From assembly GCA_934359755.1 (NCBI GenBank), contig CAKRLV010000002.1, positions 114,749 through 178,748 of the forward strand: a DNA stretch of 64,000 nt. Direction: 5' to 3'. The translations under genes and the position numbers were made by a program. The notes below the pieces were generated by a model. That model was not told the DNA's origin. It did no database searches and worked only from the letters and a program-made list of their open reading frames with translations. The stretch is from an uncultured Agathobacter sp. Its GTDB lineage: Bacteria; Bacillota; Clostridia; Lachnospirales; Lachnospiraceae. Shown piece after piece: positions 9,118 through 17,442 of the stretch. Position 1 is the first letter of the stretch, and the number at the start of each line of letters is the position of its first letter.

Positions 9118-9906
9118 ATGAAAAGAATGAAACAAATCACACTTTCATTTCTGTTAGTATTTTCTATGCTGTTTGCGCTTGCAATTCCACAGACGAATGC
9201 ACAGGCCGCAGTAAAAAGCTACATAACAGAGAAAAATTTCAAAGGATTATACTATCCACAGGGTAATTCTGCCGATTCGACTTATGAACTGCGAATCAAC
9301 AGTATTTCCAAAGGAACTGTAACATTCGAAGTCGATAGAACCAATCCATCGAATGCAACTTCAACCGATGTTGTCAAAGCTAAAATCAAAGGCGATACTG
9401 CCAAGTTCAAATTTGTTGATATTATGGATTTACCTGGATACGGAACTATCCAGTTCAAGAAGAACAAAGAGGTAATTGTATCACTTACCAACAACATGAA
9501 TTTCACCATGGAAAAGGTTCACTTCAAGAAGCAGGACAACAGAAACACTGTCTACATGGTGATGGCATCACAGATTTCAAGATTTGAAAAAAGAAACAAC
9601 AAATTAAACATCAAATACAAATACGGTATTTCAAGCTGCTCTTACAGCACCGTTAAAAATATGCAGATATCCGACTATGAGTCATATTTTTTTGAGGGAA
9701 ATAAATCAAGTATGTCATTTACTATCGGTTCAAAATGCAAATGGGTCAACTTAGATTTCTTCGACACCCTCTCTGCACCAAGTATAGGTTCAGTTTCTTA
9801 TAATTCTATCAAAAAGGATATAAAGAATTTCAGCGGCGATGACTATCCGATTTTTATATACACCAAAGGTACTACCGTTTACAAAGTGGCTGTATCATAC
9901 CCATAA
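9118..9906 (+). CDS. Secreted protein of unknown function
   Basis: This is one of the few plus-strand genes. It follows a strong GAGGAGAAG ribosome binding site. The N-terminus is a clear Sec signal peptide: KRMK, a hydrophobic core, then a likely cleavage site at NAQAA. The mature part (about 230 residues) is rich in Lys, Ser, Thr and aromatics and looks beta-structured. No lipobox, sortase signal or catalytic motif is visible. I do not recognise the family. Two copies of TGTCAAATAT (9004 and 9024) lie upstream in the AT-rich promoter region. Confidence 0.8.
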   Translation: MKRMKQITLSFLLVFSMLFALAIPQTNAQAAVKSYITEKNFKGLYYPQGNSADSTYELRINSISKGTVTFEVDRTNPSNATSTDVVKAKIKGDTAKFKFVDIMDLPGYGTIQFKKNKEVIVSLTNNMNFTMEKVHFKKQDNRNTVYMVMASQISRFEKRNNKLNIKYKYGISSCSYSTVKNMQISDYESYFFEGNKSSMSFTIGSKCKWVNLDFFDTLSAPSIGSVSYNSIKKDIKNFSGDDYPIFIYTKGTTVYKVAVSYP

Positions 9907-9990
9907 ATCTTAAGTACCTGCATGTATTTGCAGCTATTTAATAATATGACAATTGCTTAACACTCATATAATGTTACACGCATCTTTTCA

Positions 9991-10120
9991 ATATGATAAT
10001 TTTATTATATATGATAAGCCAATCTTTCTTATATGATAATTCTATTATATTGAATAAGCTAATCTTTCCTATAGGATAATTTTGTTATATACGAATATAC
10101 AATCTTTCCTATAGGATAAG
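9991..10120. repeat. Tandem repeat, 40-bp period, three and a quarter copies
   Basis: Units at 9991-10030, 10031-10070 and 10071-10110, plus ten bases of a fourth, share the pattern ATATGATAAT-TTTATTATAT-spacer-AATCTTTCCT with exact 40-base spacing. The array is AT-rich, non-coding, and sits between the convergent secreted-protein gene and folC. It ends ten bases before the folC stop. Confidence 0.85.
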
Positions 10121-10129
10121 AAAAAAATT

Positions 10130-11419
10130 TCATTCCATCTTATCTATCGCTTCATTTATTCTTCCCACACTATACAGTGACCCAAATGCGCACACTCCAA
10201 TACCTCTTTTAACGCTCAGCCGGTGCGCAAATGTAACTGCCTTTTCTATAGTAAGTGCTTCAAATATCTCACCCTCGAATCCACATTTTCTTATGGCATG
10301 TGAACATTCACTTGCATTCATCGCGCGTGGATTATCAGGCTGTATCGTGACAAAACTCTCAGCATATGGAACCATCATCTGAAGCATCTGCCTGTAATCT
10401 TTATCTCTTAGTATTCCTGTGATAAATGTAAATTTCTGTCCTTTGAAATACGTATCGAGATTCTCACACAATGCGCTTATTCCGTTAGGATTGTGTGCAC
10501 CATCTACTATAAAAAGTGGCTCCTTTGATTTAATCTCAAATCTTCCCTGCCAATGCACAGCTTTCATGCCATCATATATTGCATCAACAGGTATCTCATA
10601 TCCTTTTTCAATCAGACAGTCAATTATCTCTAAGACTATAGCTGCATTTTCACATTGATGATTTCCAAGAAGTGAAAGCTCAATGCCTGTATAATGTTTG
10701 TAATCTAACACCTGCTCGTCTATATTTCTGTCTATCATTCTTATATTTCTAATGGAAGTTCTTCTAAAATCAGCCCGCTTCTCATGACAGCGTTTTGCAA
10801 GCACGTCCATCACTTCTTCTGTCTGCTCTGCCATAACAACAGTTCCATTTTCCTTGATAATTCCTGCTTTTTTCTGTGCAATCTCTTCTAGTGTATCTCC
10901 TAAGAAGCTCATATGGTCATAGTCGATATTTACAATTGCTGCAACCTCTGGTACATCTATCACATTAGTTGCATCATCACTTCCACCCATACCAACTTCG
11001 AGTACTACAAAATCACAACCGCTTTCCTTGAAATATAAAAATGCAAGTGCTACCGCTTTCTCAAACTCTGATGGAAAATCTGACATACAATCGTTTGCAT
11101 CCCTGATAATTTCAGCATATCTGATGAAATCTTCCTCTGATATCATCTGTCCATTAATCTGAAACTGTTCCCTATATGATGATATAACAGGTGATGTAAA
11201 TAGTCCTGTCTTATATCCTGCATGTTTAAGTATTTCCGCAGTCATAGAACAGACAGAACCCTTGCCGTTTGTACCTGCAACATGGATAAACTTAAGACTT
11301 TTCTGCGGACTGTCCAGCCTTTTTGTCAGTTCTTCTATCCTGTCAAGTCCAAGCCTTATTACCTTGTCATGTGATTCTTTTATAAAATTCTCAGCTTCTA
11401 TATATGTCATATTCTTCAT
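10130..11419 (-). CDS. folC: Bifunctional folylpolyglutamate synthase / dihydrofolate synthase
   Basis: FolC adds glutamate to dihydropteroate and extends the gamma-glutamyl tail of folates, using ATP. The Mur-ligase-type P-loop GTNGKGSV lies near residue 49, followed by the omega loop and a C-terminal domain with VDGAHNPNG. The 429 residues are typical. It is the last gene of the folate operon, about 85 bases after folBK. A second in-frame ATG three codons in is equally plausible as start. Confidence 0.95.
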   Translation of the reverse strand: MKNMTYIEAENFIKESHDKVIRLGLDRIEELTKRLDSPQKSLKFIHVAGTNGKGSVCSMTAEILKHAGYKTGLFTSPVISSYREQFQINGQMISEEDFIRYAEIIRDANDCMSDFPSEFEKAVALAFLYFKESGCDFVVLEVGMGGSDDATNVIDVPEVAAIVNIDYDHMSFLGDTLEEIAQKKAGIIKENGTVVMAEQTEEVMDVLAKRCHEKRADFRRTSIRNIRMIDRNIDEQVLDYKHYTGIELSLLGNHQCENAAIVLEIIDCLIEKGYEIPVDAIYDGMKAVHWQGRFEIKSKEPLFIVDGAHNPNGISALCENLDTYFKGQKFTFITGILRDKDYRQMLQMMVPYAESFVTIQPDNPRAMNASECSHAIRKCGFEGEIFEALTIEKAVTFAHRLSVKRGIGVCAFGSLYSVGRINEAIDKME

Positions 11420-11504
11420 CTTTCTTTTAATTTGTATTTCGTAAGAAAATGTATATTATGCTGGAGCACTCCCCATCAACTTAACTAATTCATTTGCCTA
11501 CGGA

Positions 11505-12335
11505 CTAAGTATTTTCTGTCGATACGTTAAGCTTATCAAGTAACTGTCCAATCGTACAATTTAAGACCGGATGTCTTAAGTATGGTGCAATCTGCGCCAT
11601 CGGAATCAGCACGAAATCACGGTTTGCCATATCTATATGAGGTACTGTAAGTGACGGTGTATCAATTACGCAATCATCATAGAATAAAATATCTAAATCG
11701 AGCGTGCGTGGTCCCCAGTGAATAGTCCGCTTGCGTCCCTCTTCAGCCTCTATTCTATTTAAAAGCGCAAGCAATTCATCCGGATACAGTAATGTTCTAA
11801 GTTCTAATGCCCCATTTAGAAATTCATCCTGCTCAATTCCACCGTAAGGCTCTGTCGTAATATAATCAGATACCTTTATTACTTTACACAGTGCATGTGA
11901 ATCAAGCTTCTTTACAGCCTCATCAAGGTAGCCTTTCTTGTCTCCCATATTTGAACCGATTGCTACATACGCCGTGTGCCAGCATCTTGATATTTCTACG
12001 CTCACGCTATCTACTGGAATTGCAATAGGTGCCCATGGCTTTTCTATCTTAAGATTGATTTGCTCCAATAATTCATATCTCAGCAATAATTCCTCTGCAA
12101 GCTTTTCTGCGACACTCTCAATTAATTTAAATGTATTATTAGCAAAAAAATCTACAATATACTGGCTTACTTCTCCGTAATTAATCGAACACTCAAGTTC
12201 ATCAGACATTCCTGCTTTTCGTGTATCTACATAAAGCACCGCTGATACAACAAATTTCTGTCCTAATGTATTCTCTGCTTCATACACTCCGTGGTTTCCA
12301 AACACCACAAGCTTATCTATTGCAATCTTGTCCAT
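11505..12335 (-). CDS. folBK: Dihydroneopterin aldolase / HPPK fusion
   Basis: Two consecutive folate enzymes are fused. Residues about 1-115 form dihydroneopterin aldolase (DKLVVFGNHGVYEAE, with the catalytic Lys near residue 95). Residues about 120-276 form 6-hydroxymethyl-dihydropterin pyrophosphokinase (AYVAIGSNMGDK, then the RTIHWGPRTLDLDIL signature). Such fusions are known in other Firmicutes. I chose the internal ATG (MDKIAID) because GTGAGG is spaced correctly for it; the longer frame adds four residues. It lies 26 bases after folP and is translated with the operon. Confidence 0.94.
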   Translation of the reverse strand: MDKIAIDKLVVFGNHGVYEAENTLGQKFVVSAVLYVDTRKAGMSDELECSINYGEVSQYIVDFFANNTFKLIESVAEKLAEELLLRYELLEQINLKIEKPWAPIAIPVDSVSVEISRCWHTAYVAIGSNMGDKKGYLDEAVKKLDSHALCKVIKVSDYITTEPYGGIEQDEFLNGALELRTLLYPDELLALLNRIEAEEGRKRTIHWGPRTLDLDILFYDDCVIDTPSLTVPHIDMANRDFVLIPMAQIAPYLRHPVLNCTIGQLLDKLNVSTENT

Positions 12336-12361
12336 TTCATACCTCACTAAATCACTATCCG

Positions 12362-13168
12362 CTATTTTGAAAGAATTGTCTCTGTCATCTTTATTATTCT
12401 GTAGTTTTCTTTTATATCATGGACTCTGACAAATGAACAGCCCTTCATCACACCTATTACAGTAGTCGCAAGTGTTCCTTCCACCCTATCATCGGCAGGC
12501 AGATCAAGTGTCAATCCTATAACTGATTTTCTTGATGTTCCAAGCAAAATAGGATAATTAAGCTGCTTCATTATGTCAAGGTGATTGATTATCTCAAGAT
12601 TCATCTCGTATGTCTTGCCAAATCCTACACCTGGGTCAAGCATTATCTTCTCATCTGCCACACCTGCATTCTTTGCAATTGCCACACACTCCTTAAGCTC
12701 ACTGATAAAATCCCTCTGAAAATCATCATATAATGCATCATTCCTATTGTGCATGAGACAGCATGCTGCGTTGTATCTGGCTGTATATTCAGCCACTTTA
12801 GGGTCATGCTTAAATCCCCATATATCATTTACAAGATCTGCGCCTGCCTGCAATGCCGCAAGTGTAACGTCACCTTTATATGTATCGATAGAAATCGGAA
12901 TATCAAAATTCTTACTGATTGCTTCAATAACAGGTGTAACTCTTTCTATCTCTTCCTCCTGCGAGATAACCACATGACCTGGTCTTGTAGACTCGCCTCC
13001 AACATCAATTATATCAGCTCCGTCACGTATCATATCTTCTGTATGTCTTAACGCTGCATCAAGGTTATTAAACTTTCCACCATCCGAAAAAGAATCAGGT
13101 GTCACGTTAAGAATTCCCATTATATAGCAGTGTTTTTCCAAATCAAATTCTTTATTTCCTATTTTCAT
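12362..13168 (-). CDS. folP: Dihydropteroate synthase
   Basis: DHPS joins p-aminobenzoate to hydroxymethyl-dihydropterin pyrophosphate and is the sulfonamide target. The TIM-barrel motifs are all present: ILNVTPDSFSDGG, IDVGGESTRPG, NDIWG, GVGFGKT, LGTSRKS and a final VRVHD. The ATG after ACAGGAG is preferred over a TTG five codons upstream. The gene starts 11 bases after the HD gene stop and is likely translationally coupled to it. Confidence 0.96.
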   Translation of the reverse strand: MKIGNKEFDLEKHCYIMGILNVTPDSFSDGGKFNNLDAALRHTEDMIRDGADIIDVGGESTRPGHVVISQEEEIERVTPVIEAISKNFDIPISIDTYKGDVTLAALQAGADLVNDIWGFKHDPKVAEYTARYNAACCLMHNRNDALYDDFQRDFISELKECVAIAKNAGVADEKIMLDPGVGFGKTYEMNLEIINHLDIMKQLNYPILLGTSRKSVIGLTLDLPADDRVEGTLATTVIGVMKGCSFVRVHDIKENYRIIKMTETILSK

Positions 13169-13179
13169 AAATTCTCCTG

Positions 13180-13662
13180 TCAATACTCTATGTCAAGATT
13201 CATCCTGTCAATTTCCCAGTTACATTCCCGTCTCATATTACACTCAAAGCATTTTCTGGACTTCTTATCAGCCCAGTAAAGTGCCTCTGAAAGCAATATA
13301 TCAGATTCATCATCATTTCTACGATGATGCATAATTGCCTCTTTTATCATGGCTGTCTCATTCTCGTCAAAGCCACATTGAGGCAATATCTCATCGCAGA
13401 GCAATGCACCTGCCTTTTCATGCGGTATCTGCTTTTGTATCTGGTCTATCCTGCCTATATCATGCATTAATGCTGTGGCATATATTATCTCCTTTGGCAG
13501 TTCGTATCCATTTTCTAAAGAATATATATACATAAGCCTTGCCACATCAATAAAATGTTCAAGTGTATGATTGCAAAACAGCCGCTCCTTCTCCGCTTCC
13601 TGTAATACAGTATATTTCTTCTGGTACAAAGGATGACTATATATAAGATTTACTCTTTTCAT
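13180..13662 (-). CDS. HD-domain phosphohydrolase in the folate operon
   Basis: A small HD-superfamily protein (160 residues). It has an H...HD...D pattern: His near 32, LMHDIGRID near 90, then HHRRND and a late Asp. The C-terminus carries a cysteine cluster (CFECNMRREC) that could bind metal. HD proteins are metal-dependent phosphohydrolases, often acting on nucleotides. It overlaps folE by four bases (ATGA) and is followed by folP, exactly where the pathway needs a dihydroneopterin triphosphate dephosphorylating step for which no Nudix gene is present. That role is inference. Confidence 0.85.
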   Translation of the reverse strand: MKRVNLIYSHPLYQKKYTVLQEAEKERLFCNHTLEHFIDVARLMYIYSLENGYELPKEIIYATALMHDIGRIDQIQKQIPHEKAGALLCDEILPQCGFDENETAMIKEAIMHHRRNDDESDILLSEALYWADKKSRKCFECNMRRECNWEIDRMNLDIEY

Positions 13663-14213
13663 GATTTCACCATCTGTAAAAATGTCTGCTGCAATGTATA
13701 GTCTTTCTCAAACACACCTCTTGTAACAATCGTAGATGTAATCGTGCCAGGCTTTTTCGCACCACGCATTGTCATGCACATATGCTCTGCCTCAAGCATA
13801 ACCATAACCCCTTTAGGACTTAGATATCTGTCTATAGCATCTGCAATCTGTGCTGTCATATTCTCCTGAATCTGTGGTCTTCTGGCATACACCTCTACTG
13901 TTCTTGCAAGCTTACTAAGTCCTGCAACCTTCTCATCTGGAATATATGCCACATGTGCTTTTCCATAAAAAGGAAGCAGATGGTGCTCACATACCGAATA
14001 AAAAGTAATATCTTTTTCAAGCACAATATTGTTGTTTGTCGCACTAAACTGCTTCTTAAGATGCTCTGCTGCATCCTGACTTAACCCACCAAATATCTCT
14101 TCACACATCCTTGCGATTCTGTCTGGTGTCTCAATCAGTCCTTCTCTGCCTACATCCTCACCTATACCTTCTAATATGAGCTTTACGCCCTCTTTGATTT
14201 TATCTTTGTCCAT
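13659..14213 (-). CDS. folE: GTP cyclohydrolase I
   Basis: FolE converts GTP to 7,8-dihydroneopterin triphosphate, the first committed folate step. The zinc and catalytic residues are visible: YSVCEHHLLPFYG (Cys, His) and EHMCMTMRG (second Cys). The conserved KLAR and QENMTAQIA segments are intact. The 184 residues are normal. It overlaps folT by 14 bases and the HD gene by four, indicating tight coupling within the riboswitch-controlled operon. Confidence 0.97.
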   Translation of the reverse strand: MDKDKIKEGVKLILEGIGEDVGREGLIETPDRIARMCEEIFGGLSQDAAEHLKKQFSATNNNIVLEKDITFYSVCEHHLLPFYGKAHVAYIPDEKVAGLSKLARTVEVYARRPQIQENMTAQIADAIDRYLSPKGVMVMLEAEHMCMTMRGAKKPGTITSTIVTRGVFEKDYTLQQTFLQMVKS

Positions 14214-14724
14214 ATCTGTTTACTCCAATCAAAATGTATGGTACAACAAGCCTGTCCAACATAACAATAAACGCTACCTGTAGTATAAATAGAACTACTG
14301 CCTGTAGAATCCTTCCAGGCAATAATGCCCAAAATCCCTGTCCTGTCAGTATTGTGAGCAGATATGTATTGCAGATTAACCCAATCACAAACTGAACTAT
14401 AGCCGATGCAGCCACCGCTCTTAAAATAGTAACTTCTTTTTTCAGGAATAATCCAAATACTAATCCTGTAAGTGCTGCTGTAATTGTAAATCCCGGGAAG
14501 AACGCTCCCACAGGGTTAATCACATATCCAAGCACATCTCCAAGTGCTCCGATTAAAGCAGCCTCAAAAGGTCCATAAAGCATTGCCGCTATTAAAAGCG
14601 TTATGAATGCAAATCCAACCTTTACCGTAAGTGTGTGAATTGAAAATCGCGCTAATACTATATTGAGTGCTAAAAGCATTCCCATTACAGCAATCTTCTT
14701 CACAGAAAAAAACTCTTTCTCCAT
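14200..14724 (-). CDS. folT: Folate ECF transporter S component
   Basis: A 174-residue, six-helix membrane protein of the energy-coupling-factor substrate-binding class. The segment FAFITLLIAAMLYGP...GALGDVLGYVINP is characteristic of FolT. It binds folate and works with the shared EcfA/EcfA'/EcfT module, which is not in this window. It is the first gene after the THF riboswitch and terminator, so uptake and synthesis are repressed together when reduced folate is high. Confidence 0.93.
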   Translation of the reverse strand: MEKEFFSVKKIAVMGMLLALNIVLARFSIHTLTVKVGFAFITLLIAAMLYGPFEAALIGALGDVLGYVINPVGAFFPGFTITAALTGLVFGLFLKKEVTILRAVAASAIVQFVIGLICNTYLLTILTGQGFWALLPGRILQAVVLFILQVAFIVMLDRLVVPYILIGVNRYGQR

Positions 14725-14770
14725 TTCAGTCCTTTCCTATGAACTGATACATTCGCTTTGGCAAACATTA

Positions 14771-14808
14771 AAAACGGCATACACTTCCGTTCCAGGGAAA
14801 TGTATGCC
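14771..14808 (-). terminator. Expression-platform terminator of the THF riboswitch
   Basis: A 13-base stem (GGCATACATTTCC with GGAAGTGTATGCC on the minus strand) is followed by GTTTTTA. It lies between the aptamer and the folT start, the usual arrangement of a transcription-terminating riboswitch. Confidence 0.85.
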
Positions 14809-14822
14809 TAATCTTCTCTGAC

Positions 14823-14923
14823 AGCGGATGCGAAGGCACATCGCGAACCAAAATCTAATGATACGATTCTTCGTCCAACAGCAACTTCCCGTCCATTGGC
14901 ACTTTACGCGTGACTTCTACTCT
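14823..14923 (-). promoter_or_regulatory. Tetrahydrofolate (THF) riboswitch aptamer
   Basis: The minus strand reads GAGTAG...ACGCGTAAAGTG...GACGGGAAGTTGC...GACGAAG...CGATGTGCCTTCGCATCCGCT. These blocks, in this order, match the conserved elements of the Firmicutes THF aptamer, which is found upstream of folT and folE in Clostridia. Folate binding would favour the terminator at 14771-14808 and shut off folT-folE-HD-folP-folBK-folC. Confidence 0.92.
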
Positions 14924-14956
14924 GTTCATATATATCTTATTATTTTCTGCGTTCTT

Positions 14957-14985
14957 ACTATAGCTTTTATTACATAAAATGTCAA
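14957..14985 (-). promoter_or_regulatory. Sigma-A-type promoter of the folate operon
   Basis: TTGACA (14980-14985) and TATAGT (14957-14962) are separated by exactly 17 bases on the minus strand. This places transcription start about 25 bases before the riboswitch. The 370 bases between folT and parC hold only this promoter, the aptamer and the terminator. Confidence 0.85.
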
Positions 14986-15094
14986 TGCATTTTATCAAAT
15001 CCTATAATATACTATACTACAATATCTGTTCTTATACCTCTGTTCTTATAATGCTGTAACATCTGTTTTAATTCTATATATATCATCAGATACT

Positions 15095-17329
15095 TTATTT
15101 TTTAACACCCTTAGTATCCCGGTTGCCGATATGAAGTCTGTTAAGTGCTACCTTTTTGCCTTTAATCACAAGTTCTTCATTCTCACCATCTTTAAGGATA
15201 TACACCTCTTTAAGTTCATCCTTTGCATCAAGCTTCATACCTCTGACACCCACAGCCATCTTCTTCTTCTCTGGTATCGTCATACAGTCAATTCTAAGGA
15301 ACATGTCTTTATTTGAATGCATTACAAGAGTCTCATTTTCTTCAAGTTCGCGCACTGCTAACACTTCATCTCCCTCGTTTAGCTTAGTAGCCTGTGAGGT
15401 CTTACGTGTAACATTAAATTCTGTCCCCTCTACTACCTTAAGCATAGACTGCTTTGTGGCAAAAACAAGCTTGTTAGCTGATATATTCTCAAGAGAATCT
15501 ATAAATACAAAATTCTCCGTCCTGCTATCATAATTGCAAAGATTATCGATAGGTGTTCCCTTGTCCTTGAACTTACCATGAGGAAGATCAAGAACCTTTA
15601 TCTGATGCACAACACCAGTATCAGTAAATATACATACCTTGTCTATATTCTTGACCTTAAATACATATCGGTTCTCTGCATCAGCCGCATCTTTATTTCT
15701 CTCATAAACAGATGTGTCAACAGTCCTTGCATATCCAAATCTGTCCATAAGAAATACGACATCCTGAACTTCGATTTCTTTCTTGACAATCACAGCTTCT
15801 TCTAAATTGTCAAGTACAGTCTTTCTAGGTATGGCATATTCTTTCTTGAAAGCCTTGAGTTCTTTGATTATGACCTTCGCCATAGAGCCCCTGTTTGTAA
15901 GAATATCCTCATATTCGGCGATATGCTTAAGTGTCTCATCATGCTCAGCTATAAGGGCATTGACCTCTAATCCTACAAGGCGATGAAGTCTCATATCAAG
16001 GATAGCCTGTGCCTGTCTCTCTGTAAAATGAAGAGACTTAGCCATCTTCTCAGATGCTTTAGATTTGAGCGTAATACCTGTGATATCACCTGTCATAAGT
16101 GCCCGCCTGGCATCTTTTACTTCATTACTTCCACGAAGAATCTCAATAATAAGATCAATTACATTGCAAGCTTCAATAAGACCTTCCTGTATTTCCTTCT
16201 TATCAAGTTCTTTCGCAAGAAGTGTCTTATACTTTCTTGTTGTAATCTCATACTGGAAATTAACACTGTGTCGGATAATCTGGATAAGTCCCATTGTCTC
16301 AGGACGCTTATCCGCTACCGCAAGCATATTCACACCGAATGTATCTTCAAGTTTTGTCTTCTTGTATAGGAGATTCTCAAGTGCATTGATATCTGCACCT
16401 TTCTTAAGGTCTAAAACTATACGTATTCCTTCTTTGGAAGATAAGTTTGAAATATCTACAATATCTGTCGTAGCCTTCGTCTCAACAAGGCTATAAACAT
16501 CATTTACAAACTTTGCTATATTGGCGCCAATCATGGTATATGGTATCTCGGTAATTACAAGACGCTCTTTACCACCTTTAACTTTCTCTATTTCAATCTT
16601 TCCACGAAGCTTAATCTTTCCTGAACCAGTCTCATAAATCGATGCAAGCTCAGACTGATTGGCAACAATTCCACCAGTCGGAAAATCCGGTCCTGGTATA
16701 TACTGCATCATCTGTGCTGTATTTATATCAGGATTCTTCATATACGCGATAACACCATCTATGACCTCTCCAAGATTGTGTGTCGGAATACTTGTAGCCA
16801 TACCTACCGCAATACCTTCTGCACCATTTACAAGCAGATTAGGCACTTTTACTGGCAGTACTTCTGGCTCTTTTTCCGTCTCATCATAATTCGGTACAAA
16901 ATCGACAACATCTTTGTCAAGGTCCGCAAGATAAGCTTCCTGTGTAAGCTTGCGTAGTCTTGCCTCTGTATATCGCATAGCAGCGGCACCATCACCTTCA
17001 ATTGAACCGAAGTTACCATGACCATCGATAAGCGGAAGTCCCTGCTTGAAATCCTGCGCCATTACTACCATCGCACCATAAATAGATGAGTCACCATGCG
17101 GGTGATATTTACCCATCGTATCACCGACGATACGTGCACTTTTCTTATATGGTCTGTCGTACCTTACACCCAGTTCATACATATCATACAATGTACGTCT
17201 CTGCACAGGCTTAAGACCATCCCTGACATCCGGAAGAGCACGGGCAACTATAACACTCATCGCGTAATCTATATATGATTTCTGCAGATGTTCAGAGTAT
17301 TCTGTTTGAATAATATTACTACTTTCCAT
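15095..17329 (-). CDS. parC: DNA topoisomerase IV-type subunit A
   Basis: This is a type IIA topoisomerase breakage-reunion subunit. Tyr in AAMRYTEARL is the DNA-attacking residue. The C-terminal part lacks a QRRGGKG GyrA-box, and the 744-residue length and pairing with the adjacent ParE suggest topoisomerase IV rather than gyrase. In the quinolone-determining region (KYHPHGDSSIYGAM) the serine is kept but the acidic residue four positions later is Gly. Decatenation of daughter chromosomes is the expected role. It lies 104 bases after parE, across a 21-bp repeat. Confidence 0.88.
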   Translation of the reverse strand: MESSNIIQTEYSEHLQKSYIDYAMSVIVARALPDVRDGLKPVQRRTLYDMYELGVRYDRPYKKSARIVGDTMGKYHPHGDSSIYGAMVVMAQDFKQGLPLIDGHGNFGSIEGDGAAAMRYTEARLRKLTQEAYLADLDKDVVDFVPNYDETEKEPEVLPVKVPNLLVNGAEGIAVGMATSIPTHNLGEVIDGVIAYMKNPDINTAQMMQYIPGPDFPTGGIVANQSELASIYETGSGKIKLRGKIEIEKVKGGKERLVITEIPYTMIGANIAKFVNDVYSLVETKATTDIVDISNLSSKEGIRIVLDLKKGADINALENLLYKKTKLEDTFGVNMLAVADKRPETMGLIQIIRHSVNFQYEITTRKYKTLLAKELDKKEIQEGLIEACNVIDLIIEILRGSNEVKDARRALMTGDITGITLKSKASEKMAKSLHFTERQAQAILDMRLHRLVGLEVNALIAEHDETLKHIAEYEDILTNRGSMAKVIIKELKAFKKEYAIPRKTVLDNLEEAVIVKKEIEVQDVVFLMDRFGYARTVDTSVYERNKDAADAENRYVFKVKNIDKVCIFTDTGVVHQIKVLDLPHGKFKDKGTPIDNLCNYDSRTENFVFIDSLENISANKLVFATKQSMLKVVEGTEFNVTRKTSQATKLNEGDEVLAVRELEENETLVMHSNKDMFLRIDCMTIPEKKKMAVGVRGMKLDAKDELKEVYILKDGENEELVIKGKKVALNRLHIGNRDTKGVKK

Positions 17330-17353
17330 TTTTCTCTCCTAAATTAAAGTCTG

Positions 17354-17442
17354 GATATTAAAGCTGATATCTCGAATATTAAATCTTATATTCTTGATAT
17401 TAAATCTCATATTCTTGATATTAAAGCTTTATCCTAGATATC
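17354..17442. repeat. Tandem repeat, 21-bp period, between parE and parC
   Basis: A GATATTAAA-type unit recurs at 17354, 17375, 17396, 17417 and 17437, with spacings of 21, 21, 21 and 20 bases. The last copy runs into the parE stop codon (17434-17436) and its final codons. The array fills most of the parE-parC gap. Confidence 0.8.
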
